A DNA stretch of 64,000 nucleotides from JAADJA01 sp963840975 (lineage in GTDB: Bacteria; Bacteroidota; Bacteroidia; Bacteroidales; JAADJA01): positions 372,001 through 436,000 of the forward strand of contig CAWJBC010000002.1 of assembly GCA_963840975.1 (NCBI GenBank). Direction: 5' to 3'. The translations under genes were made by a program, and so were the position numbers. Below the pieces are notes generated by a model that was not told where the DNA came from, searched no databases, and worked only from the letters and a program-made list of their open reading frames with translations. The stretch's first letter is position 1. Every line of letters begins with the position of its first letter. Shown here one piece after another: positions 43,947 to 55,400 of the stretch.

Positions 43947-46742
43947 TTATTTCTGTATGATAATTTTTTTAACCTGATCTGTCAAATCGCCGTAAATGTG
44001 AATATAATAAATCCCGTTTGATAAATTACTTAAATCAATTTTGCGGCTGTAGTTTTTCACAAGTTCAATGTTGTTCTCTACCAGGACAATTTCATTCAGA
44101 GAATTGTAAATGGAAAGGTTCACAAATTTGTCAGATGTTATGTTTAGCTTTAGTGTGAATAAACCATTGTTTGGATTCGGAAATATCATTATCCCTGAAT
44201 TGTTCGATTGCTCATCTATACCTGTGCAGGGGTCAACAAGAATTGTTTCGGTGGTAAAGTTTTCGCATCCGTTTGGATCTTCATAAGTATAAGTTATTGT
44301 ATGAGCCCCGGCTCCGGCAACTTCTGGGTTAAACATGCCATTGGAAACCCCTGTTCCTGTATAAGTTCCTCCTTCGGGTAATCCGCCGGTGAGCTCAAAT
44401 TCGGGCCAGTTCAGACAAACCCAATCAAAAGATTCCAGTGTTACTTCAGGCAGGTAGCGTGTTATGGTCAATGGCGGAGAGTATGCACCAGCACCACAAA
44501 TATTCTCACCTGCAACTTTCAGTGTAGCAACGCCTAAAAAGCCGTTGGTCCAAATAACCGTTACATTCATTCCGGTTCCGCTCACATTTCCGGCAGCAGC
44601 CGGTTCAATCATCCAATCATAAGTAGTAATTCCGGTTAATCCCGTTGTGCTGTATGAGGTGCTTCCCCATTCCGCACAAACGGAAGTGATTCCGGTTGGC
44701 ACCGGAGCCACAGCAGGCAGTGTTGAAACAGTAATGTAATTCGGAAGAAATAAAGTACTGGTTTCAATTCCGTTGTTTACCGATAGCGTTACATCAAAAA
44801 CACCCGGACCTGAATAAAGAACCACCGGATTTTGGAGTGAGGAAACGGCAGGTGTGCCTCCCTCAAAAGTCCAGTTCCATGATGTTGGATTGCCCAATGT
44901 CTGGTCATAAAAATTAATGGATTCCCCTTCGCAAATACTGGTAGCGCTTGCATTAAAAGAAGCATCGAAAACGGCTGCGGGAAGGACAATGAAATCAACC
45001 CAGGCACAATCGCTGCCACTTGCAACGCTCACGTCTTTGCTGTATGTCCATTTAAATGTATGTGTTCCGGCGGCAATAGCGTATGCGGCGCGCAACCATC
45101 CCACTTCTCCCGACCATGACGATTTTTCAACGTTGTCAACATAAAATTTTAAGAAATCATAACCGGATTCGGATGAAACTTTATACCAGAAGGAAATACT
45201 ATCGGCATTGAAGGTTTCATATTGCAACGACAAATAGTTATTTTGGCTGTTACCCAGGACGCCTGATTTTATACAGTACATCCCCTCGTAAGGATTGGTG
45301 GTGGATAAAGCCCAATTAGAATTGCCTCCTGTCACCCAATTGAACTGGCTCATGTCACCGGTTTCCCAATCTTCAACTATCAACCCGACAGAGGTTGCAT
45401 AAGACTGTTGAATAATGTATGCTCCCGAAACAACCCCATAGTTTAAAATAACCGCTGTTCCGACTGGGGTAGTGGCTGAAGCCGTAACATTGAAAACTGC
45501 TTCTATCATCGCGCCTGCACCGATATTTCCCAAACTATAGGTTGCATTATTAAGCGTTAGCCAACCGCTGCTTGTATTCAATGAAGCCATCGAAGCATTT
45601 GCCACAAAAGAACCATTGTTGTAAGTTTGAATCCGAATGTTGGCTGTCTCACCCGGATCAAGGCGACCATTATTATTTCCCTGCAAATCATCAACAAACA
45701 GAGACCCGGCTTCAAGCAGAGGGGCGTGACCCTGAATGTTAAATGATGTTATCCAGGTGTTGGTACCATCGGTTGCAACCACTTCAATGGTTACATTGTG
45801 CATATCAGGAATATCCTCAGCCACTTCCCACGCAAAACCATCGGTGATGGTTGCAATGGCTCCTGCTGCAATATTTCCGTACGATTCATTCTGATCAGTG
45901 ATGGTGATAAATTCATCGCTGGTATTAATGGCGACATACACATTGTTTGCAGTCACTACGCCAACATTCGTCACACTTATTGAAGCCAGAATGTCTTCGC
46001 CTGTTTCCATGATTCCATTATTATTTCCGGCGGCATCATTGATCGCAATGGCGCTTTGAACAATGTACGGACCAGTGGGAGGAATTACAGCTACAAGGCT
46101 CTGGTAGCGATAATAATTCTGCCTGGTAATCGTAACCAATACGTGATCGGGTGGAACCTGTCCGGGAATTGTTATTGTTACAGGAATGCCTGTTGCCACT
46201 GCGGTTCCGATAATTTCATCGTTTACAGTTAGGGCAATAAATGCGCCATCATTTGCGGTTACATCAAAACTTGTCACACCTGCATACAGAATGGGATTGT
46301 GGGCAACTGTCAAATTTTGCGGTACTTCTGAATAAATAGTTGAGAAGGCGTCACCATGATGATGAAAAAGATTATAGGTGACCTCCTTATTGTTTGTATT
46401 ATAGGGCCAACTCGATTGCTGAAGAAAATATTTTCCAGCAGCACATGCAAAAGCGGGTAACACACCTCTCGGCAGTGGCGTGGAACCGTATCCGGGCATA
46501 AAATCAGGCCACATATTATCATAAGCACCCCAGACATAGGCATCGTTCACAAAGGAATAGGATACTTCAGATGCGGCATTGATACCGACGCAGCCTGAAT
46601 TTTGGCCGTTATAGGTATATCGGTGAAATTTCTCCGAAAAAACTTCAGAACTGTAATTGTACTTACCGGTAAGACAATTTACTGACCAAACAAACGTAAG
46701 ATCGGTATTGGTCAGACTATTTATATGTAGAACTTGAGTAAG
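43947..46742 (-). CDS. Gingipain-like C25 peptidase A, C-terminal part (frameshifted)
   Basis: About 930 residues. The frame is open from about 46742, beginning TQVLHINSLTNTDLTFVWSV, and carries the catalytic cysteine of VNCLTGKYNYS, so it continues the peptidase begun at 48253. One missing base near 46740 separates them. Downstream of the catalytic domain: an Ig-like fold, two domains with DxxGNNNGxxxxGE loops, the jelly-roll (EDWETGDMSQFNW), PKD (WNWTFEGGTPA), two Ig-like domains, and a type A CTD (NPNNGLFTLKLNI to DQVKKIIIQK). It is most like peptidase D at 59247-63833 in the N-terminal two thirds and like the stalk protein at 42356 in the last third. A GTG at 46550 is internal. Confidence 0.78.
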   Translation of the reverse strand, partial: LTQVLHINSLTNTDLTFVWSVNCLTGKYNYSSEVFSEKFHRYTYNGQNSGCVGINAASEVSYSFVNDAYVWGAYDNMWPDFMPGYGSTPLPRGVLPAFACAAGKYFLQQSSWPYNTNNKEVTYNLFHHHGDAFSTIYSEVPQNLTVAHNPILYAGVTSFDVTANDGAFIALTVNDEIIGTAVATGIPVTITIPGQVPPDHVLVTITRQNYYRYQSLVAVIPPTGPYIVQSAIAINDAAGNNNGIMETGEDILASISVTNVGVVTANNVYVAINTSDEFITITDQNESYGNIAAGAIATITDGFAWEVAEDIPDMHNVTIEVVATDGTNTWITSFNIQGHAPLLEAGSLFVDDLQGNNNGRLDPGETANIRIQTYNNGSFVANASMASLNTSSGWLTLNNATYSLGNIGAGAMIEAVFNVTASATTPVGTAVILNYGVVSGAYIIQQSYATSVGLIVEDWETGDMSQFNWVTGGNSNWALSTTNPYEGMYCIKSGVLGNSQNNYLSLQYETFNADSISFWYKVSSESGYDFLKFYVDNVEKSSWSGEVGWLRAAYAIAAGTHTFKWTYSKDVSVASGSDCAWVDFIVLPAAVFDASFNASATSICEGESINFYDQTLGNPTSWNWTFEGGTPAVSSLQNPVVLYSGPGVFDVTLSVNNGIETSTLFLPNYITVSTLPAVAPVPTGITSVCAEWGSTSYSTTGLTGITTYDWMIEPAAAGNVSGTGMNVTVIWTNGFLGVATLKVAGENICGAGAYSPPLTITRYLPEVTLESFDWVCLNWPEFELTGGLPEGGTYTGTGVSNGMFNPEVAGAGAHTITYTYEDPNGCENFTTETILVDPCTGIDEQSNNSGIMIFPNPNNGLFTLKLNITSDKFVNLSIYNSLNEIVLVENNIELVKNYSRKIDLSNLSNGIYYIHIYGDLTDQVKKIIIQK

Positions 46743-48253
46743 TCAGGCTCTCCCCAACCCTGTTCATAACCATGATCGCGATGCTGCAACATAAACGCTC
46801 CATTGTTTATGGCTGCATTAACCATTGCTGCCGTTCCTCCGCTCCATCCTCCAAGGGTTGACGGCTGGGCGGGAATATATCCTAACCCATTAGGACCAAA
46901 ATAATTCACTACCGCAGTGGTATTGGTCGCTGTTGACCAAACAGAGCCGGGCGTTCCTGAATAGATGGCATTTACCCTGATCGGATCTTTTCCCTGCACT
47001 GTTCTCCAGTATCCCCCTATCACTTCAGTGCAAATCTGGAACCACCGTTCGGTTTGCCATCCCAGGGCGGTTATCGGGTGATTGTAAAAATAAGCGCTTG
47101 TAGGCGGTGTTCTTTCATAGTTCAGAAATTTGGTGACCATGACTTGCAATTGTGCTGCATTTTGTGCGGTCATCCTGGCAAATACAATATCCGGCATGTC
47201 GTCGTTGTTTACATCGGAATAAATATTATCCGAAACACAATAACTGTCCCATATCGGTGAAGTGATGGTGTTACCTGAAGTACCGTAATCACCTAACAGT
47301 AAACAAGCTGCCGGTACAATATCCCAGTTGTTATAGGCATTGTTGATGTAATTTTCGATAGTAGTCACATTGTTACCGCCAACCTCAGAAATGGTTTTGA
47401 TATCGGTCAGAATCCCCTGTTGCATCCTGAACTTTTTGATTGAATCAGCCCATTGCACGAATTCGGGTCCATCAGGAGTTATGATGAGGTATTCGCATCC
47501 TGTATCATCAGTAGCCTGAAAAGATTTGTTATAATTAACCTTAGGAAGAGATTCGTAATTCAGCAACATATCCGAAAGCATTGGGTCCCACCAGCGACTT
47601 CTAAGCCTGTCCTCGCCAAATTGCCCGTTTCCTCCGGTGAAGGTCACCTCTATTTTCAAATCATGGTAAACAATAAGTTGACGTGTAACCGGATTGTAAT
47701 GGAAAGGAGTTACCCCAAGCATCACAACATCTATCCCCCTGATCACCTGCTTTTGTGAAACAAGGATGGGTTCTTCGGGATAAAATTTATTGGTGGAGTA
47801 AATGGAAGCATCCTTTACATATTCAAGCGGATCATTTTCCGTTTCCCATGGAATCCTGAAGGCCGGTGCAATGTTAATATTGTTTATGGTTTCTGACCTG
47901 TAGGAAACAATATTGAAAGAAGCCTCGGCTCCCTGTGGAATGGCAATATAGCGTCCCGAACCCGGAAGGTTTGGTGCTCCTTGGTTGTTAGGAAGAAAAT
48001 GACCGGGTAATTCAATGTTTTGCATTGATTCGCCTTTAAGGTCAAAGTCAGTTAATGAAAACCCGTTGATAGAGTAATTCACCGTCACCTTTATGGGGGT
48101 TTGGGATTCAACGGTATAGCCTGCCTTGCCCCAGCTATCGCTGTATTTTATGTCGCCGGCAAAAAGGCCTGAAATTATTACCATCGTGAAAATAACTGCC
48201 AGCAATACCTGTTTTGGATTGCTGCGCCTGAAAGAATGTAAAGACATTTTCAT
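46721..48253 (-). CDS. Gingipain-like C25 peptidase A, N-terminal part (frameshifted)
   Basis: 510 residues. Signal peptide ending ISGLFAG, C25 propeptide (about 25-245; IAIPQGAEASFNIVSYRSET, LRSRWWDPMLSDMLLNYE), and the first part of the caspase-like catalytic domain (about 250-510; EYLIITPDGPEFVQWADSIK, DYGTSGNTITSP). The catalytic His is in LQHRDHGYEQGWGEP, the last real residues before the break; the nucleophile Cys is in the other frame. If the single-base deletion near 46740 is real, the product has no nucleophile and no CTD and is dead. Confidence 0.78.
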   Translation of the reverse strand: MKMSLHSFRRSNPKQVLLAVIFTMVIISGLFAGDIKYSDSWGKAGYTVESQTPIKVTVNYSINGFSLTDFDLKGESMQNIELPGHFLPNNQGAPNLPGSGRYIAIPQGAEASFNIVSYRSETINNINIAPAFRIPWETENDPLEYVKDASIYSTNKFYPEEPILVSQKQVIRGIDVVMLGVTPFHYNPVTRQLIVYHDLKIEVTFTGGNGQFGEDRLRSRWWDPMLSDMLLNYESLPKVNYNKSFQATDDTGCEYLIITPDGPEFVQWADSIKKFRMQQGILTDIKTISEVGGNNVTTIENYINNAYNNWDIVPAACLLLGDYGTSGNTITSPIWDSYCVSDNIYSDVNNDDMPDIVFARMTAQNAAQLQVMVTKFLNYERTPPTSAYFYNHPITALGWQTERWFQICTEVIGGYWRTVQGKDPIRVNAIYSGTPGSVWSTATNTTAVVNYFGPNGLGYIPAQPSTLGGWSGGTAAMVNAAINNGAFMLQHRDHGYEQGWGEPDLLKFYI

Positions 48254-48300
48254 TGTTTTTGTTTTTATATTTCTGTAAACCTTATGTTTAAACGAGAGAG

Positions 48301-48330
48301 CAAATTTAGAAAAATATATGTCGTTGCAAA
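48301..48330 (-). promoter_or_regulatory. Promoter of C25 peptidase A
   Basis: Minus-strand TAAATTTG (48301-48308), extended by C, is preceded by TTTG (48327-48330) with an 18-base spacer. It is among the best-matching promoters in the window; the leader to 48253 is about 40 bases. Confidence 0.6.
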
Positions 48331-48424
48331 ATATTTTTTAATAGACCCCATTCGGACCCTATTGGTTTGTTGAAGATCAAAAATTTTTTCCTTCTTAACA
48401 ATATCTCATACGTCATAAAACAAA

Positions 48425-48457
48425 GCCAGGTTTCCATATTTAATACGGAAACCTGGC
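48425..48457 (-). terminator. Terminator after the GEVED/sialidase-like cargo gene
   Basis: GCCAGGTTTCC (48425-48435) and GGAAACCTGGC (48447-48457) form a perfect 11-bp stem, 37 bases after the stop, followed on the minus strand by TTTGTTTTATG. Confidence 0.85.
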
Positions 48458-48493
48458 AGAAGATCAACAGGGTTGCCCTTTCGGGAAATCCAA

Positions 48494-51400
48494 TTATTTC
48501 TTTATAATGATCTTTTCGATATAAGAAGTTGAATTTGAAAACAGGTTAATGAAATATAAACCTTCGGAATATCCCGTCAAGTCAATTTCACGCATGAAGA
48601 CCTGGTCAATATTGATATTGTCTTCATCGTAAACAACTTTACCCAGGTTGTTCAGAATTTTCAGATTCATGGTTTCGGTGTTATCCGATTTAAGTTTTAC
48701 GATAAATGAACCGTTGCTTGGATTCGGATAAATCTCGACCTGCATTCCGTTAAATACTTCATTGATACCAAGACATTCGCCTACATAAATAAAATCTTCA
48801 GCGAAGTTCTGGCATCCGTTACCGTCAATGTAGGTGTAGGTAATCATATGCTCACCTGTGGCTACTGCTCCGGGATCAAAGGAATAAGTGTCATTATTCA
48901 TTATTACACCACTGCCTGAGTATACTCCTCCAGTGGGTAACCCAGTGTTCAGCTCAAAAATATCCGTATAAACACAAACGCTATCAACGCTTGCAGCAAA
49001 TGTAACTTCGGGTAGGGCATGTACCGTCACCATCAGCATTTCTGAAAATTCGCCTTCGCCGCAATCATTCATACCTTTCACGCTGACATAAGCGTCACCT
49101 GCAAATTCAGCATTCCAGTCAACGACTCCGGTTTGTCCTTCGCCGCTTATGGTTCCTGCTGTTTCCGGTGTAAGGCTCCACGAATAGGATAAGGCATAAT
49201 CGGCTCCTTCAGTTTCATATAATGTATTAACCGGATCAATGCAAAAAGCAGTTTCTCCTGTTGGGGTAGCACTCAGACCCGGCAATGCTGCCACTTCAAC
49301 TAAAGCTGTATCATTAACTGTAAATATTCCATCAAATACCTCCACGATGTAGGTTGTAGTATCCGTCGGACTAACCATCGGGCTTTGCTCAGTGGAGGTA
49401 AAACCTTCCGGAATGGATGTCCAGCTATAGGTGAAAGTACCTGAACCACCAACCATGTCCACAAACAACTGAGTGGTTTCGCCTTCACAAATCAGCGCAG
49501 GACTGGCATAAGCATCAGCAGATGGAATGCTTGCTCCCACTGCAAGTGTAATGGGAACAGTTACCATACCCATATCCGGATCATTTGAGCCAATATTGAT
49601 GTCGGCGGTGTAAACACCAGCTTCAAGTTCAGCAGCATCCAGGTCAACGTTAATTAAAGCTGAGTCGCCCGGCATAAGGGTTCCGCCATTATTGTCAATC
49701 AATAACCAACCTAAAACAAATACCGAATAATCCTCCACTTCACCATATGTTGTTGTTCCGCAGGGATCTACAGCGCCGGTATAGGTAATCCTGACCCTCA
49801 ATCTTGTCTCTCCGGGAACTGCTGTTGCCGGAGGAATAATATTGCCAGTGTAGGGTCCTACTCCGGGTGATCCGGATACGGTAATGGATTCTCCCGCATC
49901 GTCAAAATCCTGATCCTGGTTCCAGTCCACCCAGATTCCACACTGATCAGAAGAGTAGCTTGTGTTTCCATTTGTAACTGAAATTGGATAAGCTTGCCCT
50001 GGATTTAATATAGTGGACATGTTAGTATAATCATGATAGTTGTCGCAGGCAGAAGAATTATTGATGTCGCCGAAAGTAACATTGCTGATGTATTCATCGC
50101 AAATACCTCCACTTGCATCACAATAGTCCTTCCCGCTTTTCTTGTTGTTGATCAAAGGGCTGACTGTGTATTCAAGTTCCAGTTCACCCACGTTTTTAAC
50201 AACTATGGTTTCGGTGGTTGAAGTTCCGATAACAAGGTTCGCATTAATTTCATCAGGTGTAACATAAATATGAGGATTTCCCCACTGAATGGAAGCTGAA
50301 ACAGGAGATGATTCACCTTCATCGTGAATGGCTGTTACGCTGTATTGGAAAACGCCATAATCGGGTAAACCATCCGACCAGGTTAAATCGGTAGTTGTTC
50401 CAAGCAATTCACCTTCTCTGTAAATGTTAAAATATAAAAATGGCTTCGAGCCATCAAACAACCAGTTAAGTGTTGTAGCTCCCGTTTCCTCATCAAGCTG
50501 AATGGTCAGATCGGAAGGTTTGGGAAGGCTGTTGGTTTCATAAGGAGAGGTATAGGCCATAAACTTGCTGTTCCGTGTATCGGTCCACACCGGGTAAACT
50601 TTACCTCCTCTTGCAGTAATTCCGAGGTAATCACCCATATAACCGCCGGCAAGTCCTGGCATAGCTGAGGGAGAAAATGCAACATCACTCACTTTAAAAT
50701 CTTCCCAGGTTTCGCCGCCGTCAACTGAGTTGGCACACCAGGTTTCGCACTGGGATGTACCCACATTACGGTCATCATAAAACACTACACTCAGTATTCC
50801 GTTTTCAGGATCGCAGGCGATCCATGGGAAATAATGCTTTTTACCCATACCTGCAGGGTCCTGATTAATTTTTATTGGCACTGACCAGGTTGCACCTTCA
50901 TCGCTTGATTTAATAAGGTAAACATCAGCACTGGTTCCTGTATTAACACCCGGAACTCCAATGTTAGCCCATACTACGTAAATATTACCATCGAAAGATC
51001 CACCACTGATATCAACCGTCATCGAAGGAAATGAATTCACACGGTGGTTTTTTCCCACTTCAGTATTCCTGATTCCACGGATGTTATTGATGATCCGGGT
51101 TCCGGGAGTAAAGGACGTACCGCCATTGGACGATTTGGCAAAACCCAATGCTTTTTCATCCTGAGGCCATGAATCATAAATTGCCCAAACCACATAAACC
51201 TGACCATCAGGACCGGTTTGAACATTTACTCCCTGGTTGTGACTACCGGCACTTACCGCAGAACTTAAATTGATCAGCGATCCCCAGGTGGTACCACCAT
51301 TGGAAGAGGATTTTAAAACAATATTGTTGTTGTTTGAACCGCCAAAATCGGTCCAGGTAATGTATAAGTTTCCTTCGTAAGGACTTGATGGGCTGTTATC

Positions 51401-52055
51401 AATCCACATGTGGTTTTTATCAGCCAGTGAACCTGGGTTTGGAGCCACAGTAACCGCACTCCAGTTGGAACCGTTGTTAGTCGAATAAGCCAATCCCATT
51501 CCACCCGGATTTGAGATATAATTAACATACATCCTTGAACCGTCAATATTAATGGCAGTGGTAGGATCACCGCTGTTGTTTCCGCCGGCTCCCTGTGCTG
51601 AACCGCCCCAGGTAATACCTGCATCTTCTGAAAGGAAATAGTTGGCGCCATAAAGCGTCCCCACTGATCCGCCGCTCCATGATGTGGAGTTGTTGGAGTT
51701 CAGAATAAAATCGTTATCCGCCGGATTCACAAAGATGGAATTTTCCGATTCGGTAACATTGGTTGCATTGGTCACCGGAACATCGGGCGAGTCTTCTTTG
51801 CCGCTTTTAACGCTCTTGGCATTGATCATACTCCCGGTATAAACCGCTTCCGGAATCTGTACTTCAGGAGCCACAGGAACCAAACCTTTTTCAGCCATTT
51901 GTCTCCAGTATCCCATATTGTCAACCCGTGTGTCTATTTTTTCCTTCTGCCCGCTCTGCTGCTTGGTGGGTCCGTTTTGTTTCTGGGCAAAACCCAACAC
52001 CGGAGAACAGCGTGGAAATCAAAACAAATAAAATAATAGTGTTTACTTTCTTCAT
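48494..52055 (-). CDS. T9SS-exported sialidase-like propeller protein with GEVED domain (frameshift in signal peptide)
   Basis: About 1185 residues. The main open frame (48494-52000) lacks a signal peptide, but MKKVNTIILFVLISTLFS is encoded from the ATG at 52055 in another frame. Removing one base near 52002 yields LFSVLGFAQKQNG, a normal signal and cleavage site. The body has a BNR/sialidase-type propeller (about 80-480; NNGSNWSAVTVAP, SDEGATWSVPIK, VDGGETWEDFK), a fibronectin-like domain, and an SNDP-type Ig domain into which a GEVED domain is inserted (ending TYGEVEDYSVFV). Further Ig/PKD-like domains lead to a type A CTD (NPSNGSFIVKLKS to SYIEKIIIKK). Enzymatic activity is not evident. 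Confidence 0.75.
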
Positions 52056-52061
52056 GTTCAT

Positions 52062-52402
52062 GTTTATTTATTAGTTTATTAAATACATATTTCCCCATCC
52101 AAAGTTACAAAGGGATACATTTTTTCTATCCGGATGAAAATCAACAATGGAACGCAGGATCATTTTTTTGTAAATGACACAATATGCCATATTAAAGTTG
52201 CACACACAGTTGCCAAAATACAAGAAAGTGCAAAACTATGTAAATTTATTCTAAATTATGAGAAGTTAAAATTCAGGACGACTCAGGATTTTTAGCTTTG
52301 TATTTATTCATGATTATGCTCTTGTTTGATTTTTCTAAAGAAAAAGTCGTAACAGGTCCTACCAAATTAAATTGCCATGCATTAAGTCAGCTATGGCACA
52401 AA
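52062..52402. other. Spacer between cargo genes
   Basis: About 340 AT-rich bases without a gene. Minus-strand -7-like boxes TAACTTTG (52100-52107) and TAGTTTTG (52231-52238) are candidates for the promoter of the GEVED cargo gene; neither has a clear -33 partner. Confidence 0.4.
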
Positions 52403-55400
52403 TTAAAACAAAAGGCTGCCCATTTTGGACAGCCTTTTAGCTTTATAATTATCGATCTCAAAACTACTGAATAATAATCTTCCTCGTTTCTTCCTGCCTG
52501 TCGGTCTTAATTTAATAAAGTAAACTCCTTTCGAAAGGTCTCCGAGATCAATATTCATAGTCTTGCCGGTCATCGTCTCTGTTTTATCAGTGAAAACAAC
52601 TTTGTTCAGCATATTTATTACCGTAATTTCAGTTGAACCGACATTCTGATCGAAGTCAACCGTAATCCTTCCGTTCGATGGGTTAGGATAAATCCTTACG
52701 CCATCCAGCTCAGCCTGCTCGTTTATGCCGGTGCAAATGGAGCATGCCACACTCAGGTTTTCCGAAAACTGACCCTCGCCGCATGGCTCGTTATACCCTT
52801 TCACCCTGATGGTTGCAGTTCCCTCCCAGTTCAACACCCAGGTAACAGAAGCCGTTGTTCCACCTCCAGAAATTGTTCCGGCTGCTGAGGGCATAATTTC
52901 CCAAATATACGACTCGGCATTAGCAGCACCGGTAGTAGAGTATTGTGTTGGCGGTGACCAGTTCGTGCATATCTCATTCTCACCTGTAGGCGTTCCGGGT
53001 ATTTGCGATGGAGCAGTCACGGTTATATAATTTTCCAACATCATTGTATTTGTTTCAAGACCATCAGAAACCGTGAGTGTAACATCAAAGGTGCCGGCAG
53101 TAAAATAAGCCACCACAGGATTCTGTTCAGTGCTGGTAGCTGGTGATCCTCCTTCAAAAGTCCACTCCCAGCTTATTGCGCCGCCGGATGACAGATCATA
53201 AAAGTCAATCATACTTTGTGTGCAGGGCTCTGTAGTACTTGAGCCAAACATAGCTTGTAAACCTTGCGAAATGCCAAGGAAATCAAGGTACATTGACATT
53301 AACTCTTCTTTGGTCGAAGGAGAAGCTCCATCCACCAATCCACCAAATTCGTGAGAAGTACCAATGGTCTTGTAATTACCACCATCATAAGCTATTCCTG
53401 TTCCATAAACCGGTGATTGATTTGAAAATATTTTAACAGCCGTTCCGATGGGTTCAAGATGATCCATCCAGTTGTTGTCACCGTTATAGCCAAAGGAAAG
53501 TCCTTCAGTGAAAGTTCCTGCCATTCCCAATATGGTACCCATATCGCCAGAGCCATCAGAAACTCCGTCAATATTAAACATAGCATGAGCGGCAGTTTGT
53601 GCATCATAGGCCCAGGTGTCACCTCCCTCCATATACATACTCCCTCCATTATTCAAATAATCTGCAAATGCCTGACCTTCGGCCGAAGATAACACATGGT
53701 TCTCGGAATAAATACCCAAACAAAGAAAGACAGTGGAATAAAGGTTAAGATCAGCAGGAATGATAGTGGAGGTTTCATAGGACATTTCCATATCCTGTAA
53801 AGCAGCTTCCATGGCAGGAGCTGAATTATGATTTCCATCGAGGTCTATTATCAGTACAGGAATCTGTCCAATTACGATATTAAAACTTCCGGTCCCATTA
53901 ATACCCATATCTGCTGACATATCAAAAGTCAAATCAACCAGGTGACCAGCAGGAGTATTTACAGAAGCCGTAACGTTGAATATTCCTGTTGCATTGCTGC
54001 CTCCCGGAATATTTCCATAATTTACCTGCGAAGTATTGATGGTTAGAAAAGGATCAATACCGGATAATTCTCCAACGAGGTTAAACGTTTCGGATGAACC
54101 CGAATTTTCGGCAGAAATAACTAGGTTGACGGTTTCACCCGGATCAATTTTTCCATTGTTATTACCTGCAGGGTCAGAGATAACAACCTCGCCCAGGGTA
54201 AGAACTGGTGCATGGCCCATGAGGGAAAAGTTACTCGTCCATATATCGTCACTGCCTCCATTGGCTTCAACATTGATTACAACGTAATGCTCATCAGGAA
54301 TATCATTTGCCACATCAAAAGTAAAGGCATCGGTTCCCATTACAACCTGGTCAGGTCCGATATTTCCATAAAAATGGGTGTTATCTGTAAATGTTATGTA
54401 AGTATCATTGGTCGAAAGGGTAACAGTAACACCTATAGCCTGTGCAATACCAACATTTTTAACAGCTAATGATAACATTATGGATTCACCGTAATCCATC
54501 ATTCCATCTCCATTTCCACCGGTCAGGTCATTCAGTACAAAAGAATCTTTTACCACGTAGGGACCACTTTGGGGAATTACAGGAATATCGGCCTGATATG
54601 GAAGATGATTATGTGCGGTAACCGTAACTTTAGCCATTCCGGCCTCTTGTACCGGACCATCAAATACAACTTCCGCATAACCGCTTGCATCGGTATAAGC
54701 AACCCCATAAACACTTTGATCATCATTTGAAACACAGACCATTGCATTTGCAATCGGGCCGCCTGTCCCAAGCACACTCACCGAAAAATTGGATAACCCA
54801 AGGAAAAGCTGTCCGTCATGTGATACTGTAAGGTTTGCAGGTTGCAGCGTCCAGGGCTCAATAGAGGCATCACCCAGCCAAAGATATGTTCTTACATTTG
54901 ACCTTCCTATTGTTCCATGTACATTTAATACCGTAATGTTTGCAAAGTTGGTGATATAACCGATGTTATTAATTCCTTCATCAAAAATTGCTTTATACAT
55001 CTCCTTATCATAATCATGATTAGGGATGGTATAAGAGGGGATAATTGCTCCATTTGTAGCAACACAAGCAACAGGTGATTTCATAAACGACTCACACAGG
55101 CAATCGCCAGCATGAGCTACAATATCCATGTTGTCACAGCATACATCAAAAAACACAAAGAGACGATCATTATTTGTAAGCTGATTTACATGCTGAGCGG
55201 TAAAGCTTCCCTGAGGACACCATTGCCACAACTCTGTGGCGCTCCCATGTCCGCGGTAATTAAAAATTCCGCATGAATTTGCATTTACATAACTTACCAC
55301 CTGGGTATTTGTATATCCTGCTCCTCCATAAGCCTGCTGAAATATTGGCGTCTGCAAAGAATACGGGTAAGTCCTGATCTCTTCACTGCATTGCGTGTAT

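Noticed and set aside
46725..46755. Programmed ribosomal frameshifting in peptidase A
   Set aside because: No slippery heptamer or downstream structure at this site or at 52002, 52505 and 58740; simple indels fit better.
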